A stretch of 64,000 nt of DNA from Haliotis asinina (GCF_037392515.1 NC_090291.1:35301001-35365000), one strand, 5' to 3'. Shown: positions 1 through 11,859, counted from the first letter of the stretch. The notes: generated by a model from the letters alone, not told the origin. Made by a program: numbers and translations.

Positions 1-56
1 CGGGTGTTCGCATGACAAGCAAACGCTTTACCTACATGCTACCCAACCGCATCCGC
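1..56 (-). mobile_element. SINE family T, head fragment cut by window edge
   Basis: This is the tRNA-like head of family T in reverse orientation (the reverse of a 'gtagcctagtggttaaagcg' type A-box region). It is truncated at the left edge of the window. Confidence 0.6.
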
Positions 57-120
57 AAAGTCTGAAGATACCAGCAGATACGAGGAAGGCCGTGTCTTCC
101 ATCGTGAGGGTGTCTTCAAT

Positions 121-280
121 GAGTGGGTATAGTTTTACGCCGCTATTAGCAATATTCCATCAACATCACGGCGGGGGACACCACTAATAGGCTTCACACA
201 CTGTATAATATGTGGGGAATCGAAACCGGCCCTTGGCCTGACGACGAACGATTTAACCGCTAAGCTACACCACCGCCCCT
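121..280 (-). mobile_element. SINE family T (tRNA-headed)
   Basis: A nearly complete reverse copy. It runs from the shared tail ('ttttacgccgct') through 'gcaatattcc' and a B-box-like 'ggggaatcgaa' to the A-box region ending in 'ccaccgcccc'. The head resembles a tRNA gene but has no pairing acceptor stem, so it is a SINE and not a tRNA. Confidence 0.8.
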
Positions 281-319
281 TTCTTCTATTAAATAACGGT
301 AAAGGATATTGTACAACAG

Positions 320-372
320 GAGTGAGTGAGTGAGTGAGCTTAGTTTTACGCCGCATTCAGCAATATTCGTCC
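320..372 (-). mobile_element. SINE tail fragment with (GAGT)n
   Basis: A (gagt)n run followed by 'ttagttttacgccgcattc' and 'gcaatattc'. This is the 3' tail shared by families T and M, without a head. Confidence 0.6.
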
Positions 373-437
373 CTCCAGTTGCCACGCAACAGCATCATTA
401 AGTACCTGTGCACAGATAGAATACTCTACACCTCTCA

Positions 438-718
438 GTGAGGGAGTTTTGTTTTACGCCGCACTCAGCAATATTCCAGCTATATGGCGACGGTCTGCAA
501 ATAATCGAGTCTGAACCAGACAATCCAGTGATCAACTGATCAACAACATGAGCATCGATCTGCGCAAATGGGCACCGATGACATGTGTCATGTGTCAAGT
601 CAGCGAGTCTGAGCTCCCGATCCCTTTTGTTGTCTTTTACGACAAGCATATTCGCCTTTTATGGCAAGCATGGGTTGCTGAAGGCCTATTCTACCCCGGG
701 ACCTTCACGGGTCTATAC
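438..718 (-). mobile_element. SINE family M, near full length
   Basis: A reverse copy that runs from the tail ('ttttacgccgcactcagc') through the conserved middle ('gaccagacaatccagtgat') to the 5' end ('gggaccttcacgggtc'). Short open frames inside it are by-products of the repeat. Confidence 0.85.
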
Positions 719-1199
719 AACAGGAGCTACAAACCAGTGTTAAGTATATGTACATGAATCTGAGATCGCGAACTTTGATAAGGAACTTTCATACGAATGA
801 ACGAAACTGTTTCAGATTAAATACTATTTTATAAGCGTAGGTGCTAAAGTTTGACAGTCTCAGAAAAAAGGAAAATACATGAAAACACTCTTTTTTGAAA
901 CATGGTAATAATGTGAAGCAACACAAAGGTAAAACGTTAAAGTATCGTGAACAATATGTGCAGACAGACAGACAAACAATCAAACAAACCAAAACCAACC
1001 GAACAAAAAAACAATCATAAACAAACAAATAAAAGCAAACAAGCAAAAAAAATACTTAAATAAAAACCCCAAACAAACTAAAAATAACACATAAAACAAG
1101 AAAACCTAAAAGGAAACAAACACGGAGCACTATAAACTGATTACACTACTTACCATAACATTATATGACTTTGTACATTCATTATATTTTGATGGTCGG
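719..1199. other. No gene seen; A/C-rich low complexity
   Basis: From about 955 to 1130 the strand is rich in A and C with loose 'aaac' runs. No splice-supported coding exon was seen. Confidence 0.5.
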
Positions 1200-1396
1200 T
1201 TGTTTGTTGCCTCAGTAATATCCCAACTACATGGCGGTGGTCTGTACCGAATCTGAACCCAGCAAGCCAGCAATTAGCATCATGAGTATCGATCTACACG
1301 CTTGAAATGCGACACATGAGTGTGTCGATCTGGGCACCCTTTACGACAAGCATTGCTCGGTCAAGACCATTATTCTAACCTGGATCTTCACTGGTG
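1200..1396 (-). mobile_element. SINE family M, diverged copy
   Basis: It keeps the family order: 'catggcggtggtctgta', then 'catgagtatcgatcta', then 'tttacgacaagcat', then 'ggatcttcac'. It carries many substitutions and deletions. Confidence 0.65.
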
Positions 1397-1821
1397 TCCT
1401 ATCTGTTGAAGGAAAATGACCCGTGTCGGCGATATTGACTGTCGGATGTGATCATCTTGATTCAATCCGAGTGTCATCATTCGTGTAGAATGTGACGATT
1501 CGGCTGCAGAGACTAAGAATAAGGAAAAATAGGTCACAAACATACCTTGGATCGCAAACAGTTAAAACAGACAACTATTAGGCATTTGAATCTCATTTAG
1601 ATGTGATGCACATGAGGAAGAGGGATTTCTTTTATGGACGTCAACCTCTTTACTAAGATGGACGACGTTTCGGAGATTACTCCTTCATCATCTTCTAACG
1701 TCATCTTCCTCATAATAAAGAAGGTGGCATCCATAAAGCTCTCCTACTTAGACAGATATTTCATGTGTAAATAGATGAAATTTCTTATCAGCTGAAGGTA
1801 CGTTCTCTATGGTGTACTGTT

Positions 1822-1940
1822 GTACATCTCATATTATCTGTGACAGCTGAGATTTATACGCCGTACATCCCAGCTTGTACGTATCTCACATTATCTGTGA
1901 CTCCAGAGTTTCGAATTCATACGCCGTACACCCCAGCTTA
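1822..1940 (+). repeat. Two-unit direct repeat, about 59 bp
   Basis: Two adjacent units share 'atctca(t/c)attatctgtgac' and 'catacgccgtaca(t/c)cccagctt'. The second unit starts near 1881. Confidence 0.65.
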
Positions 1941-2278
1941 ACCGCCGGATCACAAAGTGAAGTGTATCACGTGTCATCGAACTCACGTTATCTTCAGCCG
2001 TGTTATCTGACACTAGAAGTACGATCATGCCACGCTTGTTGTCAGCTGATCGTCTTTGCGTAAGGCTTTTTGAGCACAGAACGGAGGACAGTTACAATTC
2101 AGATTTCCATGTCACTGTCACAGTTCGTGGACATCTGGAACATTCATTCTAGTTTTAATTTGTCTGGGACCTTGGGGTAATAGATAGCCAGCGACCCGTC
2201 ATTTGTTATGGGGGAGTGGTTCTGATGAAATCAAGAGAGGGTCACCATAAACATAATGTTCATCATAAACATGTTCAC

Positions 2279-2287
2279 AATAAATAA

Positions 2288-2378
<91 letters not shown>

Positions 2379-2384
2379 ATTTTT
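2279..2384 (+). repeat. (AAAT)n microsatellite
   Basis: About 26 nearly perfect copies of 'aaat'. It lies just beside the tail end of a reverse family T SINE. Confidence 0.95.
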
Positions 2385-2403
2385 ATTTGCTTACTGTAAT
2401 CAG

Positions 2404-2556
2404 AGAGCGAGTGAGTGAGTTTAGTTTTTACACTGAAAAGAATATCACACAGGGGACACCCAAAACAGGCTTTAAACATAGTACCAACGTGGGGAATCGA
2501 GCCCGGATCCTCTGCGTGACGAGCGAACACGATGCCCACTGGGCTACCCACCACCA
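2404..2556 (-). mobile_element. SINE family T
   Basis: Reverse copy with the tail ('gtgagtgagtttag'), 'ggggacaccc', a B-box region 'ggggaatcgagcccgg' and the A-box side 'gggctacccaccacc'. Confidence 0.75.
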
Positions 2557-2702
2557 CGTTACTGTCATTAAAACAACTGTCATTTCAGAACAGATATAAA
2601 AGCATCTCCTCCGCCTATTCATGACTGAAATATTGATATAAACAAACTGAATCACATCATATTATCTCCATTGACACATCCACATCACTGTGTAGTACCC
2701 AC

Positions 2703-2876
2703 CTTGACTTTCTCTCTTTTAGTCTGAACTATTCGTGTGCAGCTGTCAATTCCTATTGTAGACCTATGCCCTTCATGGAAGGTATTATCCTTGGCTCGGA
2801 AGAACAGAGAAGATTTCCCAACACCCGGTTCTCCGAGTAACACCAGCTTAAACATTGGGTAGCGATCGCTCGCCAT
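2703..2876 (-). CDS. Rab/Ras-like small GTPase, first coding exon (partial)
   Basis: The exon encodes 58 residues, starting at an ATG in a good context (CAAGATGG) and ending at a strong donor (GTCAAG|GTGGGT), in phase 0. The P-loop is clear: GEPGVGKSS at residues 15-23. A switch-I Thr lies in STIGID (residues 39-44), the pattern of Rab GTPases, which cycle between GTP and GDP forms to direct vesicle traffic. The distal exons with the DTAGQE, NKxD and SAK motifs were not found on this strand down to position 1, so they lie outside the window or further than I can see. The Rab subfamily cannot be named from this exon alone. The open frame runs a few codons past the donor into intron; I place the exon end at the donor. 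Confidence 0.8.
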
Positions 2877-3612
2877 CTTGACACAGATCTAGCGTTCTCC
2901 TTCCCATGCACCTGTATGTGTACTGCCTTTAGGTTAATATACTTCCTCTGAACGCCGTTTGGAGTTGTGGTTGTGAATGTACCCAGTGACACACGACTAG
3001 AAACGACGCGATCATCTGATTGGATAGTTGAGTAATGTGGCGGAGACAAGGATGTTGGTTACCTCCGGTGCTGTTGATACGTTTAAGTGATCTAGTTCCT
3101 GGTTGTGTGTGACAGCACGTTTTACCCACTACACTTCACTACCGGGTTGTAGTGACGGTAGGTTAGGGAATCAGCAAATGGGGATTCTCTGGTAACACTC
3201 CATATCACTGTAACGAGGTTAGACTAATGCTGAGAGCAGTGCAGTCTGTTGTTAACCTCAAGTCGGACTGATTGCAGGACACCCCTTCCTGTTTGCATCC
3301 GCTTGCACAACAGGACGTGCCATCGCTCATGTGTTGGGGTAGTACAGTTGTAGACTATACGTAGTCTCTGAAATGAACATATTTTACCGAAAAAAAAAAC
3401 AGTTCATGATAATGACAAAAATATCCTGTAAAGGCGCCCTGAGACTTTCTTCATTAGAAGCTGAAAATTGAAACTTGCTACACAGTTAGACTTGCGTGGG
3501 ATTTCCTCGATATATTTGTTTATGGGTTCGTATGACAAACTAGGCAAAGTTTGATGCCTACAGCGTTTGATGCCTGCTAGGACAGGTGACAGATCATAAA
3601 GACAAAACAAAA
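2877..3612. other. Upstream region of the GTPase gene
   Basis: This should hold the 5' UTR and promoter of the minus-strand GTPase gene. No TATA box or other site could be assigned, and no repeat was recognised. Confidence 0.35.
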
Positions 3613-3673
3613 CGACAACCCAGTGATCAACATCATGAGCATCTATCTACGGATTTGGGATACAATGACATGA
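3613..3673 (-). mobile_element. SINE family M fragment
   Basis: Only the middle segment is present: 'cccagtgatcaacatcatga' followed by 'tttgggatacaatgacatg'. Confidence 0.6.
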
Positions 3674-4289
3674 CTCTGTTGTAGGACAGAAACTTCGACG
3701 GAGTGTGAATGAGTAAGGAAGTGGTGAGGTGTCTCTAAGAAAACACTCCCTCGACGAAGCAAAGGAAGCATACCTTTATAACTGAAAATTGAAAGAACAA
3801 TTATTAAATTTGATAATGTCTATTTGACCAACTCTCGATCCTGTGACAATTTGTAAAATGTAACTTGTGGCTAGGTAAGTCTGCGTACAGAAGTTTTACA
3901 ACATAACACCAAAAGTAGTTGCGTATCTTACGATCATTACTATTTTTCAACTTTTAAATCAAGTTATATTTCTTGAAACAAAACTATGCAGAAATATGCA
4001 GAATATTGATGAATTAATGAAAATAAAGGTAAACACTGGAGATTTGAAAATCAGACATGATGAGACCACCTGAGAAGTATATTTTCCTTTCAACGTTGAT
4101 GGCTGTATGTCTGGTTATTAATACAAACGCTCCCAAGCTAAGACACAAAGTCCACGCACTGAGCATAGATACTGCGAATTACTGATATTATGTTATCCTG
4201 AATGATATAGCGTGATGTCTATGAAGCGCATGTAAAATACCTTATTTCTGCTCTGTTTATTCAATATCGCACAGTCGTATGCAACGGAG
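3674..4289. other. No feature recognised
   Basis: AT-rich sequence with stops in every frame. I see no repeat family and no exon. Confidence 0.4.
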
Positions 4290-4430
4290 GGTATTTGGTG
4301 AATGGGGGATAGTTTTAGCTTCGGACAGCATTCCAGCAATAGCACGGCGAGGGACACCAGAAATGGGTTTCACACATTGTACCCATGTGGGGAATCGAAC
4401 CCAGGACCTCAGCGGACATGTTAACCAGCT
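4290..4430 (-). mobile_element. SINE family T
   Basis: Reverse copy containing 'cggcgagggacaccagaaat', 'ttgtacccatgtggggaat' and 'cgaacccaggacctc'. The A-box end is worn. Confidence 0.7.
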
Positions 4431-4776
4431 TATTTGTGTTGTTTGTCGGCCTGTAACGATACATCATCCATCTACATATCGATGGACTGCAATTGTTGAG
4501 TCTCCGATAACAATTAATCGATAGTAAAAACGAAAACGACCGATACATCCACAATATGCATGCGTGGTTATGCGTGGATAGTTTAGTACTTGACTTCCGT
4601 TGATAAATGTGCAGCGCAAAATACAGGACTTGCACCTTCATTGCGTTCATGTTTAAACTGTTTACATGGCATTGGTTTCAAGTTTCTTGTCAGTTATTAA
4701 AAGAGACTGAAACTACTTCAGTTTGTACACATCAACTATACATTCATTTGGGAAATGACTTCAGAAGAAAAAAAGA

Positions 4777-5009
4777 TCCGTGAAGGTCCGGGTAGAATAT
4801 GCCTTCAGCAACCCATGCTTGCTATAAAAGGCGATCGGGTGGTCAGACTCGTTGACTTGGTTGACACATGTCATCGGTTCCCAATTGCGAAGATCGATGC
4901 TCATGTTGTTGATCACTGGTTTGTCTGGTCCAGACTCGATTATTTACAGAACGCAACCAGATAGTTGGAATATTCATGAATGCGGCGTAAAACTCAGCTC
5001 ACTCTCTCA
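4777..5009 (+). mobile_element. SINE family M, internally deleted
   Basis: Forward copy from 'gtgaaggtccgggtagaat' to 'gcggcgtaaaact' and 'cactctctc'. About 30 bases are missing after 'ataaaaggcga' compared with the copy at 7072. Confidence 0.8.
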
Positions 5010-5327
5010 AATGAAAAGGTTCACGGAAAAATAAACTATTACAAAATATTGCAATAGCTGGTCGCAATGGACTATCGCTTTCGCAGTAGTATGCTGCAAT
5101 AATAACTCCTAGTTATTAGATAAAGTCGGCGGTTACCAGCTACGTAACTATGACACTTTGTTGTTTCCCTACCTGGTGTTTGACATCAATCTAGGGAGTA
5201 AACCAAAGAGCTCTCGACTCGGAGTCAGCCAATTCTGAGTGGGATACCCGTATTAAACCGTGGGTAGGTATCTCATTCTGCTAAATTTATAGTCGGCCAT
5301 AGTATGTAATTAGTACATATGCTCACT

Positions 5328-5400
5328 AACATACACACACACGTGAACATACAGGCATACACACACGCATACACACACATACATATATACACATACAAAT
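5328..5400 (+). repeat. (CA)n/(CATA)n-rich stretch
   Basis: Interrupted runs of 'acacac' and 'acatac'. Confidence 0.75.
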
Positions 5401-6116
5401 GTAAGACCAATTCACCTCCCCACCCCATCCGCCACCCCCACCCCCCACCACTACATTGAGTAGAATTCTGGAATGACATAATAAATCATACAACACATAC
5501 GATTTGACTTATCATACATACAAACTTAGTTCCATAGTGTCAGTGGCAGGAATCTAGCTATATAGAGTAAGCCGTGTCTGTCAATTGTCCCCATTCCAGC
5601 ACGTCTTATACACTGCTACACGACATGACATCACACCGACTGTAGCTTTTCATCATAACACATAGCCAAGTCGCCCAAATTGAACCACCTGTCATCGCGC
5701 GTTTCCGTCATTCAAGTATAATAGTCAGACGTAATCGGTTGTCAATCCGTCACTCACAACCTGACGCCTCGGGACATTGTGCTCACGTCGCTGGTCCTGA
5801 TCGCCGAGGATACTATTCATATGGACGTGTGCACTGATTGTCTCGGCTGGAATTCGTTTGTTGTCCTCACTTACGGGAGCGAGCCGAACACGTAAATTGA
5901 ATTCTACTGACAGTGGAAGAATGGGGTGTGCTTGTTATCAGACATAAGAATATTTAGACGGACAGTTGTCGTCCATGCTGGATGTCGCCTCTCGACATAT
6001 CTCTCGCTGTTTCACATGTGACTTCCTAGTTAAAATAACAGATACACATTAATGGCAGGACTGTAAGATGTCCACATTCTGGAGGGTCTTTGATATGTAT
6101 AGACTCCTCACGGTCT
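5401..6116. other. No feature recognised
   Basis: Mixed unique-looking sequence. No exon with credible splice sites and no member of the repeat families was found. Confidence 0.4.
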
Positions 6117-6650
6117 ACGAAAGTACATTCCTCGATATCCAGGCCTTTGTCAATCCCGATGAAGGTACATTCCTTTATATCCAGACCTTTGTCAATCCCG
6201 ATGAATGTGTATATTCCTCGATATCCAGATTTTTGTCAATCCCGATGAAGGTACATTCCTCTATACCCAGGCCTTTGTCAATCCCGATGAAGGTACATTC
6301 TTCTATATCCAGGCCTTTGTCAATCCCGATGAAGGTACATTCCTCTATATCCAGGCCTTTGTCAATCCCGATGAAGGTACATTCCTCTATAGCCAGACCT
6401 TTGTCAATCCCGATGAAGGTACATTCCTCGATATCCAGACCTTTGTTGTTCCGGATGAAGGTACATTCTTTATATCAAGACCTTTGTTGATCCGGATGAA
6501 GGTATATTCCTCTATCTCTAGACCTGTGTTAACGCGGATGAAGGTACATTCCATTATATCCAGGCCTTTGTCAATCCCGGTGAAGGTACATTCCTCTTTA
6601 TCGACCTTTGTCAATGCGGAGGACAATACCTTTCCCTATATTCAGAATGT
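6117..6650 (+). repeat. 42-bp minisatellite, about 12 units
   Basis: The unit carries 'gtacattcctc', 'atatccaggcc' and 'tttgtcaatcccgatgaa'. Because 42 is a multiple of 3, one frame stays open and encodes a 14-residue repeat (FVNPDEGTFLYIQA). An altered junction near 6205 moves the open frame, so one long protein cannot be read through all units. No splice site or domain supports a gene, so I treat it as noncoding. The units diverge toward the 3' end. Confidence 0.85.
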
Positions 6651-7058
6651 TAATCTGGGCATGTACGAGGGGTTGGTGGAGGTGGGTGGGAGAGAGTGAG
6701 AGAGAAAGAAATTTCGCACACTTCATAGTTCATTTTCACCCGAGTTTAAATGGTCACGCACCATTGAAACACCCCCTCTGGATCCGCCTATGGTGTATGT
6801 GTGTAGACACTATATGCCAACAGTATATCGTTAGACCCACGTCAATACAATAGATGTAGAATTAGGAGCCAGCAACAATGGCCTATTCATGGTTAGTGGT
6901 TGTGTTTGTGAATAGCTGTTGACACCGTAACATACAACAGTTACTGCTGCCTGAAATGAAGGGACTGGCTCGGGCTGTTCTGGCAGTTCGCATATGTTGA
7001 AGGCGGGTCATTGATTGTTATGTGACGTCGTGGTAGCTATGTTACATTCGACTTACAT
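6651..7058. other. No feature recognised
   Basis: Unique-looking sequence between the minisatellite and the SINE target site. No exon was seen. Confidence 0.4.
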
Positions 7059-7071
7059 CTTTAAGCTGATA

Positions 7072-7343
7072 GACCCGTGAAGGTCCCGGGGTAGAATGGG
7101 CCTTCAGCAACCCATGCTTGCTATAAATGGCGACTATGCTTGTCGTAAGAGGCGACTAACGGGATCGGATGGTCAGGCTCGCTGACTTGGCTGACACATG
7201 GCATCGGTTCCCATTTGCGAAGATCGATGCTCATGTTGTTGATCACTGGATTGTCTGGTCCAGACTCGATTATTTACAGACCGCCGCCTCATAGCTGTAA
7301 TATTGGAGAGTGCGGCGTAAAACTAAACTCACTCACTCACTCA
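7072..7343 (+). mobile_element. SINE family M, full length with target-site duplications
   Basis: This is the best-defined copy, 272 bp. It starts at 'gacccgtgaaggtcccgggg' and ends in 'cggcgtaaaactaaactc' plus (actc)n. The 13-bp sequence 'ctttaagctgata' lies directly before it (7059-7071) and directly after it (7344-7356). That perfect duplication shows insertion by retroposition and fixes both ends of the element. Confidence 0.95.
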
Positions 7344-7361
7344 CTTTAAGCTGATAAGACT

Positions 7362-7553
7362 CCGTTTGCTCGTTTGTTGTTTAACCCTGCGCTCAGAATT
7401 ATTCCAGCTAAATGAAAGCGTCCATAATTTATCGTGTCTGGACCAGACAAACCAGTGATCATTATTTTGAGTAACAGCACACGTCATGGACAGTGACACT
7501 CAGTCACCATAGCCATCAAACCTGACCAGCGATCCATTTAGTCGCTTCTTTTT
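7362..7553 (-). mobile_element. SINE family M, diverged
   Basis: Reverse copy with 'ctcagaattattccagct' and 'gtctggaccagacaaacc'. Its 5' part is eroded. It lies back to back with the copy at 7072. Confidence 0.6.
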
Positions 7554-7556
7554 AAG

Positions 7557-7640
7557 AGCGAGTGAGTGAGGTTATTTTGACGCCACACTGAGCAATATCC
7601 CAGCAATATTCCAGCAATATTCCAGCAATGTTCCAGTGTT
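7557..7640 (-). repeat. SINE tail with tandem 'cagcaatattc'
   Basis: The shared tail ('gtgagtgaggttatttt') is followed by four near-copies of 'ccagcaatattc', which is local slippage within the tail. Confidence 0.65.
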
Positions 7641-7773
7641 ACAGCTATTGGAAGTTAAAAACCTTTCCATTTTCAAAAGACACCTCTCATGACATGCAAC
7701 TTTGTGAATACTTGTCTGTCTGAGTCATGTACGGTTTTGTTGCCTTTAATTCACGCGGGTGGACTAAATATCG

Positions 7774-7815
7774 CGAGTGAGTGAGTGAGCATGGTTTTAC
7801 GCCGCTTTGACCGTC
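7774..7815 (-). mobile_element. SINE tail fragment
   Basis: 'gcgagtgagtgagtgagc' followed by 'atggttttacgccgcttt'. No head is present. Confidence 0.6.
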
Positions 7816-8335
7816 AGTTTTACGACTGGAATTCATCCGAAGTTAATGGCAGCTTTCCGTTCAGTATTGTTTGTGTCATTGTTAGAGGAACAAGTCTGTG
7901 AACATGGACTACCATCAAGTGACTACAGACTTACAACCATCCTATAACAAATGAAGTAGGTCTTCAGTAAGTGAAACATTATTATCCCAGGTCGAGTGAT
8001 TTATGAACTGGGAGGGCCAAGAAACCTGAATTTGACCTCTACTGTAAAGTCGTTTTCGCCCCAATATACTAGTCATTAAGTGTTTTAGCTACACCGAATC
8101 TGCTTGTAGTTTAAGAAAGTACGTGACCATGTTATCGTCGGCGATCACCCCCAGGAAGCCATTGTAGCGGGCGGCGGGGAGTCAAGGGCAGACCAGGGAT
8201 GGGAAGAGAGGCTTTGATTCCGTCACAGTCAATGACTTCATGACAACCAAACCGTGGGAATGTACGCGCCATATAGGAGATTTGTCATGTTAAGACCTGA
8301 TTGACAGTTACCGGAAGATGTCATAACGTCAAAGT
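7816..8335. other. No feature recognised
   Basis: Unique-looking sequence without a supported exon. Confidence 0.4.
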
Positions 8336-8535
8336 TATAAAAGAGATATAAAAAACCTAAAACAAACAAACAAACAAACAAACAAAACCCCCAAAAACAA
8401 AAGAAAACAAAACACACACACACCCCAAAAACACCCCAAAGAAACAAACAAAAAAACACAAAAACAACAACAACAACAAAAAAAACAAAACAAAAAACAA
8501 AAAAACCAAACAAAACCAAAACAACCGAAAAACAA
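8336..8535 (+). repeat. A/C-rich low-complexity tract
   Basis: Runs of 'aaac', 'acacac', 'aacaac' and 'caaaaaacaa'. The hydrophobic open frames on the other strand come only from this composition. Confidence 0.85.
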
Positions 8536-8552
8536 GTTTGAGGTCTGTTGGT

Positions 8553-8755
8553 TTGCACTCAGCATTATTCCAGCTATATGGTAGCGCTTTCTAAATAATC
8601 ATGTCCAGACAATCCAGTGATCAACATGATCAGTGGGCATTGATCTAAGCAATTTGGATACGATAATATCAGTAAACCAAGTCAGCGAGCCTGACCACCC
8701 GATCCCGTTAGTTGCCTCTCGCGATAAGCTTGGGCTGTTGAAAACCAATTCTAAC
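8553..8755 (-). mobile_element. SINE family M
   Basis: Reverse copy including 'gtccagacaatccagtgat', 'ccaagtcagcgagcctgacc' and 'ccgatcccgttagttgcc'. Confidence 0.75.
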
Positions 8756-10117
8756 TAAAGTTCTCTGAGTTATGTTAGGTTATTTAAATGCATCGATCTG
8801 GCCACACAAGAACAACGCACAAAGGGGCACAATAAAACGCGATCGAAAATTAAGGTCACTTACACTGATTACATCCTATCCATTCTAACTTCAACTAACC
8901 ACATTTACGAACTGACAGTTTCGATTTATCTCTTCCCCGATATTGCGTTCATCAAAGTTACTATTAACTGTGTACAACATGTATTTAAACTTCATATGTA
9001 GCAAGGAGCTCTCTTTTTCATTTGCTCATTTCATTATACAAACGTGCCTACCCCTCAGTACAGGCTACTAGAACATATAATTAAGTGAAAAGTAGTTCTT
9101 ATTCCATTTTAGCCTGGTTTCTTCCTTGTAGTTGTAGTACCATGTCCGGATCCCGTAAATACATGCAAACTCAAACGGCTATTAGACAAAACGGGATCAG
9201 TTTAAAGGAGCACAAAAATAAATAAATATCAGGTGCTTGCGAAGAAAACATGCTCAGCATACCAGACAACGAAGGAAAAGAAGGAAGGCGCTCCGAGGTT
9301 TTCCAGGCGTCAACTGTTGACGACAGTGATGCTGGACGCAATAGCGTTATTTCAGAGGTGTGTTCTCTTGTCCCGAAGTGCATGGCTTCACAGTAATATA
9401 AGGGCAAACAGACAGGCGGTATGAAGAAAATTACAATGGAACGATGCAGTGATAAAAAATTGTTTGGATAGTCACTGCCTTTACCTGCAAATACAAACCC
9501 CTTCAATGTTCCGCATTACGTGACTGTAACACGGAAAAAGGGTTGAGACAGGGTTGATACACCTTTCCCTACTTATTAATGAAGTAGGTGCGATTACAAC
9601 CCGCTAATCCCGTTCTGGAAGCAAACGATTTCCTACTTTAAATACAATTGTAGTTTAGGGAAAAATTGTAATTTATTGAGCTATACATGGAATGTAAATG
9701 TATTTTCTTAATTCAGCGGATGAAATATGGATACAGGGCTGAGACTGGGAAGATCTCTTTAGCTCTACTTGTCCACGAGTTCCATGTATATCCTTTTCAT
9801 GGACACCTGGAGTCGCGAGCCGGTTGATTTTGATTTTCATTGATGGATATATACAGTTGCCACCGTTACTTTCTAATTATTCTCTGACGTTAACTTATTA
9901 TATTTACAATTACAGTGTCGGGTCACCCCGACATATTTCTCTTTTTCTCGCTTGCAGTTCACCGTGTAACCCGCGACCGAAATGTGTCAAATTAGAAATG
10001 GTCATAATCAGTTCTCAAACTGTTCTCAGTAAATTTTAACATCCACATGTAATCTAGTTTCACCAGTAAAAAGAAGAAATATATGAATATAGGCAGTAAC
10101 GTGGGTATGTCGTCATG
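8756..10117. other. No gene recognised
   Basis: Largely AT-rich. Open frames near 9171-9506 lack domain content and credible splice sites. Confidence 0.4.
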
Positions 10118-10160
10118 GTTTCGACGTGTTAATAATCGAGACCAGACAATCCAGTGCTTG
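10118..10160 (-). mobile_element. SINE family M fragment
   Basis: A short middle piece ('aataatcgagaccagacaat'). Confidence 0.45.
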
Positions 10161-10194
10161 ATACGGTGGGCAAGGGCCAGGTTACTATAGGACA

Positions 10195-10282
10195 CAATTA
10201 AACAATATTCCAGAAATATCCCGGCGGGGGACACCAAAAATGACGAGAGGAACGCTTCAGCCATTAGGCTATCCCACCCCCT
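10195..10282 (-). mobile_element. SINE family T, internally deleted
   Basis: The tail portion ('ccggcgggggacacc') joins directly to the A-box end ('cattaggctatcccaccc'). The B-box part is missing. Confidence 0.65.
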
Positions 10283-11310
10283 AGCGTATGGATTTAGTGT
10301 GTTGTCTCTACAGCGTCAGGGATATCAATCCTCGCACGAGCAGTGTGTCTAAGTATTTGATGACAAAAGGATTCATTCAACTCATCCATAATAATCTCGA
10401 ACGCTCAACAGAAACTGACGGGCCTAATCTTGTAATCGTTACTGCAGCCAGTATAACCTAGCTGGAATGATATATTTTCGGTCATTTGGTGATTGTTTTT
10501 AATATTTCAATTCAAACCATACAATGTTTTGTTACCGTTTATTATGTATTTTTTAATAGCGTGTCTGTGTATTTACCTGTGTTACCATTCACCATGACAA
10601 GACGGTAGCAATAGAACACCATTGATCTTAGCAGTAGCACAAACAGTGTCAACCATGCTTTAACAGCCACATTATCCGGTCCCCTTGTTCGACAGGGTAT
10701 CGATACGTATCGATATATAGGAGAAGAAATTCAATCACTCCTGGTGTATGGTCGGCGGGGGCACGACTGGTCTCCATATTGTGTGTATCCCGGCTCCGTG
10801 ACGACGAGCAGACGACATGGATACTTTCAAGTGGGTCTCGGGTACTGAAAACTGTCGTGCTGTTTTCTGATACAACCCGGAAACCACTGATTATATACAG
10901 TCTGAGTTGAGGGATGGCGTTAGCCCCAAGACTTTGAGAAGGCCCTTAAGTCATTCACGAATTTCGAGACTGTTTTCTGCTACTTGGTGTCATAAGACTG
11001 CAAGTTAAAAAAAATGAAATGTAAGGACTTTGGACAGAAAGTAGATTGACGTCGTAATGCTGTCGATTTCTGACGTCATAACAATAGATGACGTCATATC
11101 ACATATTTTCAATAATGAACCAACGTGACATCAGACAACGCCATAGTGCTTCCATTAACAAGGTAGCATTGATAATCGCCCAAACAGAACAGAAAGTTAA
11201 TCCCTTTGAATCAAACCTGCTTGCTGTTATTATTGGCAGATGACTGACAGGACCAGAATGGAAAAATTAATCTGATGTCATACTAACACTGACCACTTTA
11301 AGAGACTTCC
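10283..11310. other. No gene recognised
   Basis: Unique-looking sequence. Several 'gacgtcat' sites cluster near 11045-11100, but without a nearby gene I assign them no role. Confidence 0.35.
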
Positions 11311-11362
11311 TAATGAGTGAGTGAGTGAGTGAGTTGGGTTTTACGCCATTTTAGCAATATTC
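11311..11362 (-). mobile_element. SINE tail fragment
   Basis: (gagt)n followed by 'tgggttttacgccatttt' and 'agcaatattc'. Confidence 0.6.
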
Positions 11363-11859
11363 GAACAAACTGGGGAAATACCAACAATTGAAATTCAAAT
11401 ATTGCAAATGATATTCCACAGTAGGCATTCGCTATTATTTATGTCGTTGGAACTAATGGAGAGGGTGGCTGGGCGTGGAGGGTGTAGTGGTCGAGGCCGT
11501 GCAAATATAGCACCATCATTGCTCATAATATCAGTTACTAATTGTCTGATAAGACCCGAATGTTACAGGTCGTCGCCATATTGCTTGAATATAGCCGACA
11601 CTGACGTCCAAAGGAAAACTGATAAACAAATGACGTATAACTATATACCTATAGTTTGGTTTATAGCAATAATTTTAAAAACCTCACACCAATTCATGAA
11701 AACAGAAGTCACGTCTTTTCAAATCGTCGCTTAGCAGTGTCGAACGCCGCCCTGAGTCTCCTATAGCATTACCCAACCCACACCTAAGGGGCGAAGTGAA
11801 AGACCCCATTCACCAGCCCGTGTTGGCCGCCTCCACGTCGCGGGGAGGGGGAGGGAATG

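Noticed and set aside
8238..8565. Phe/Val-rich 'membrane protein' frames
   Set aside because: They are the reverse of an A/C-rich low-complexity tract.
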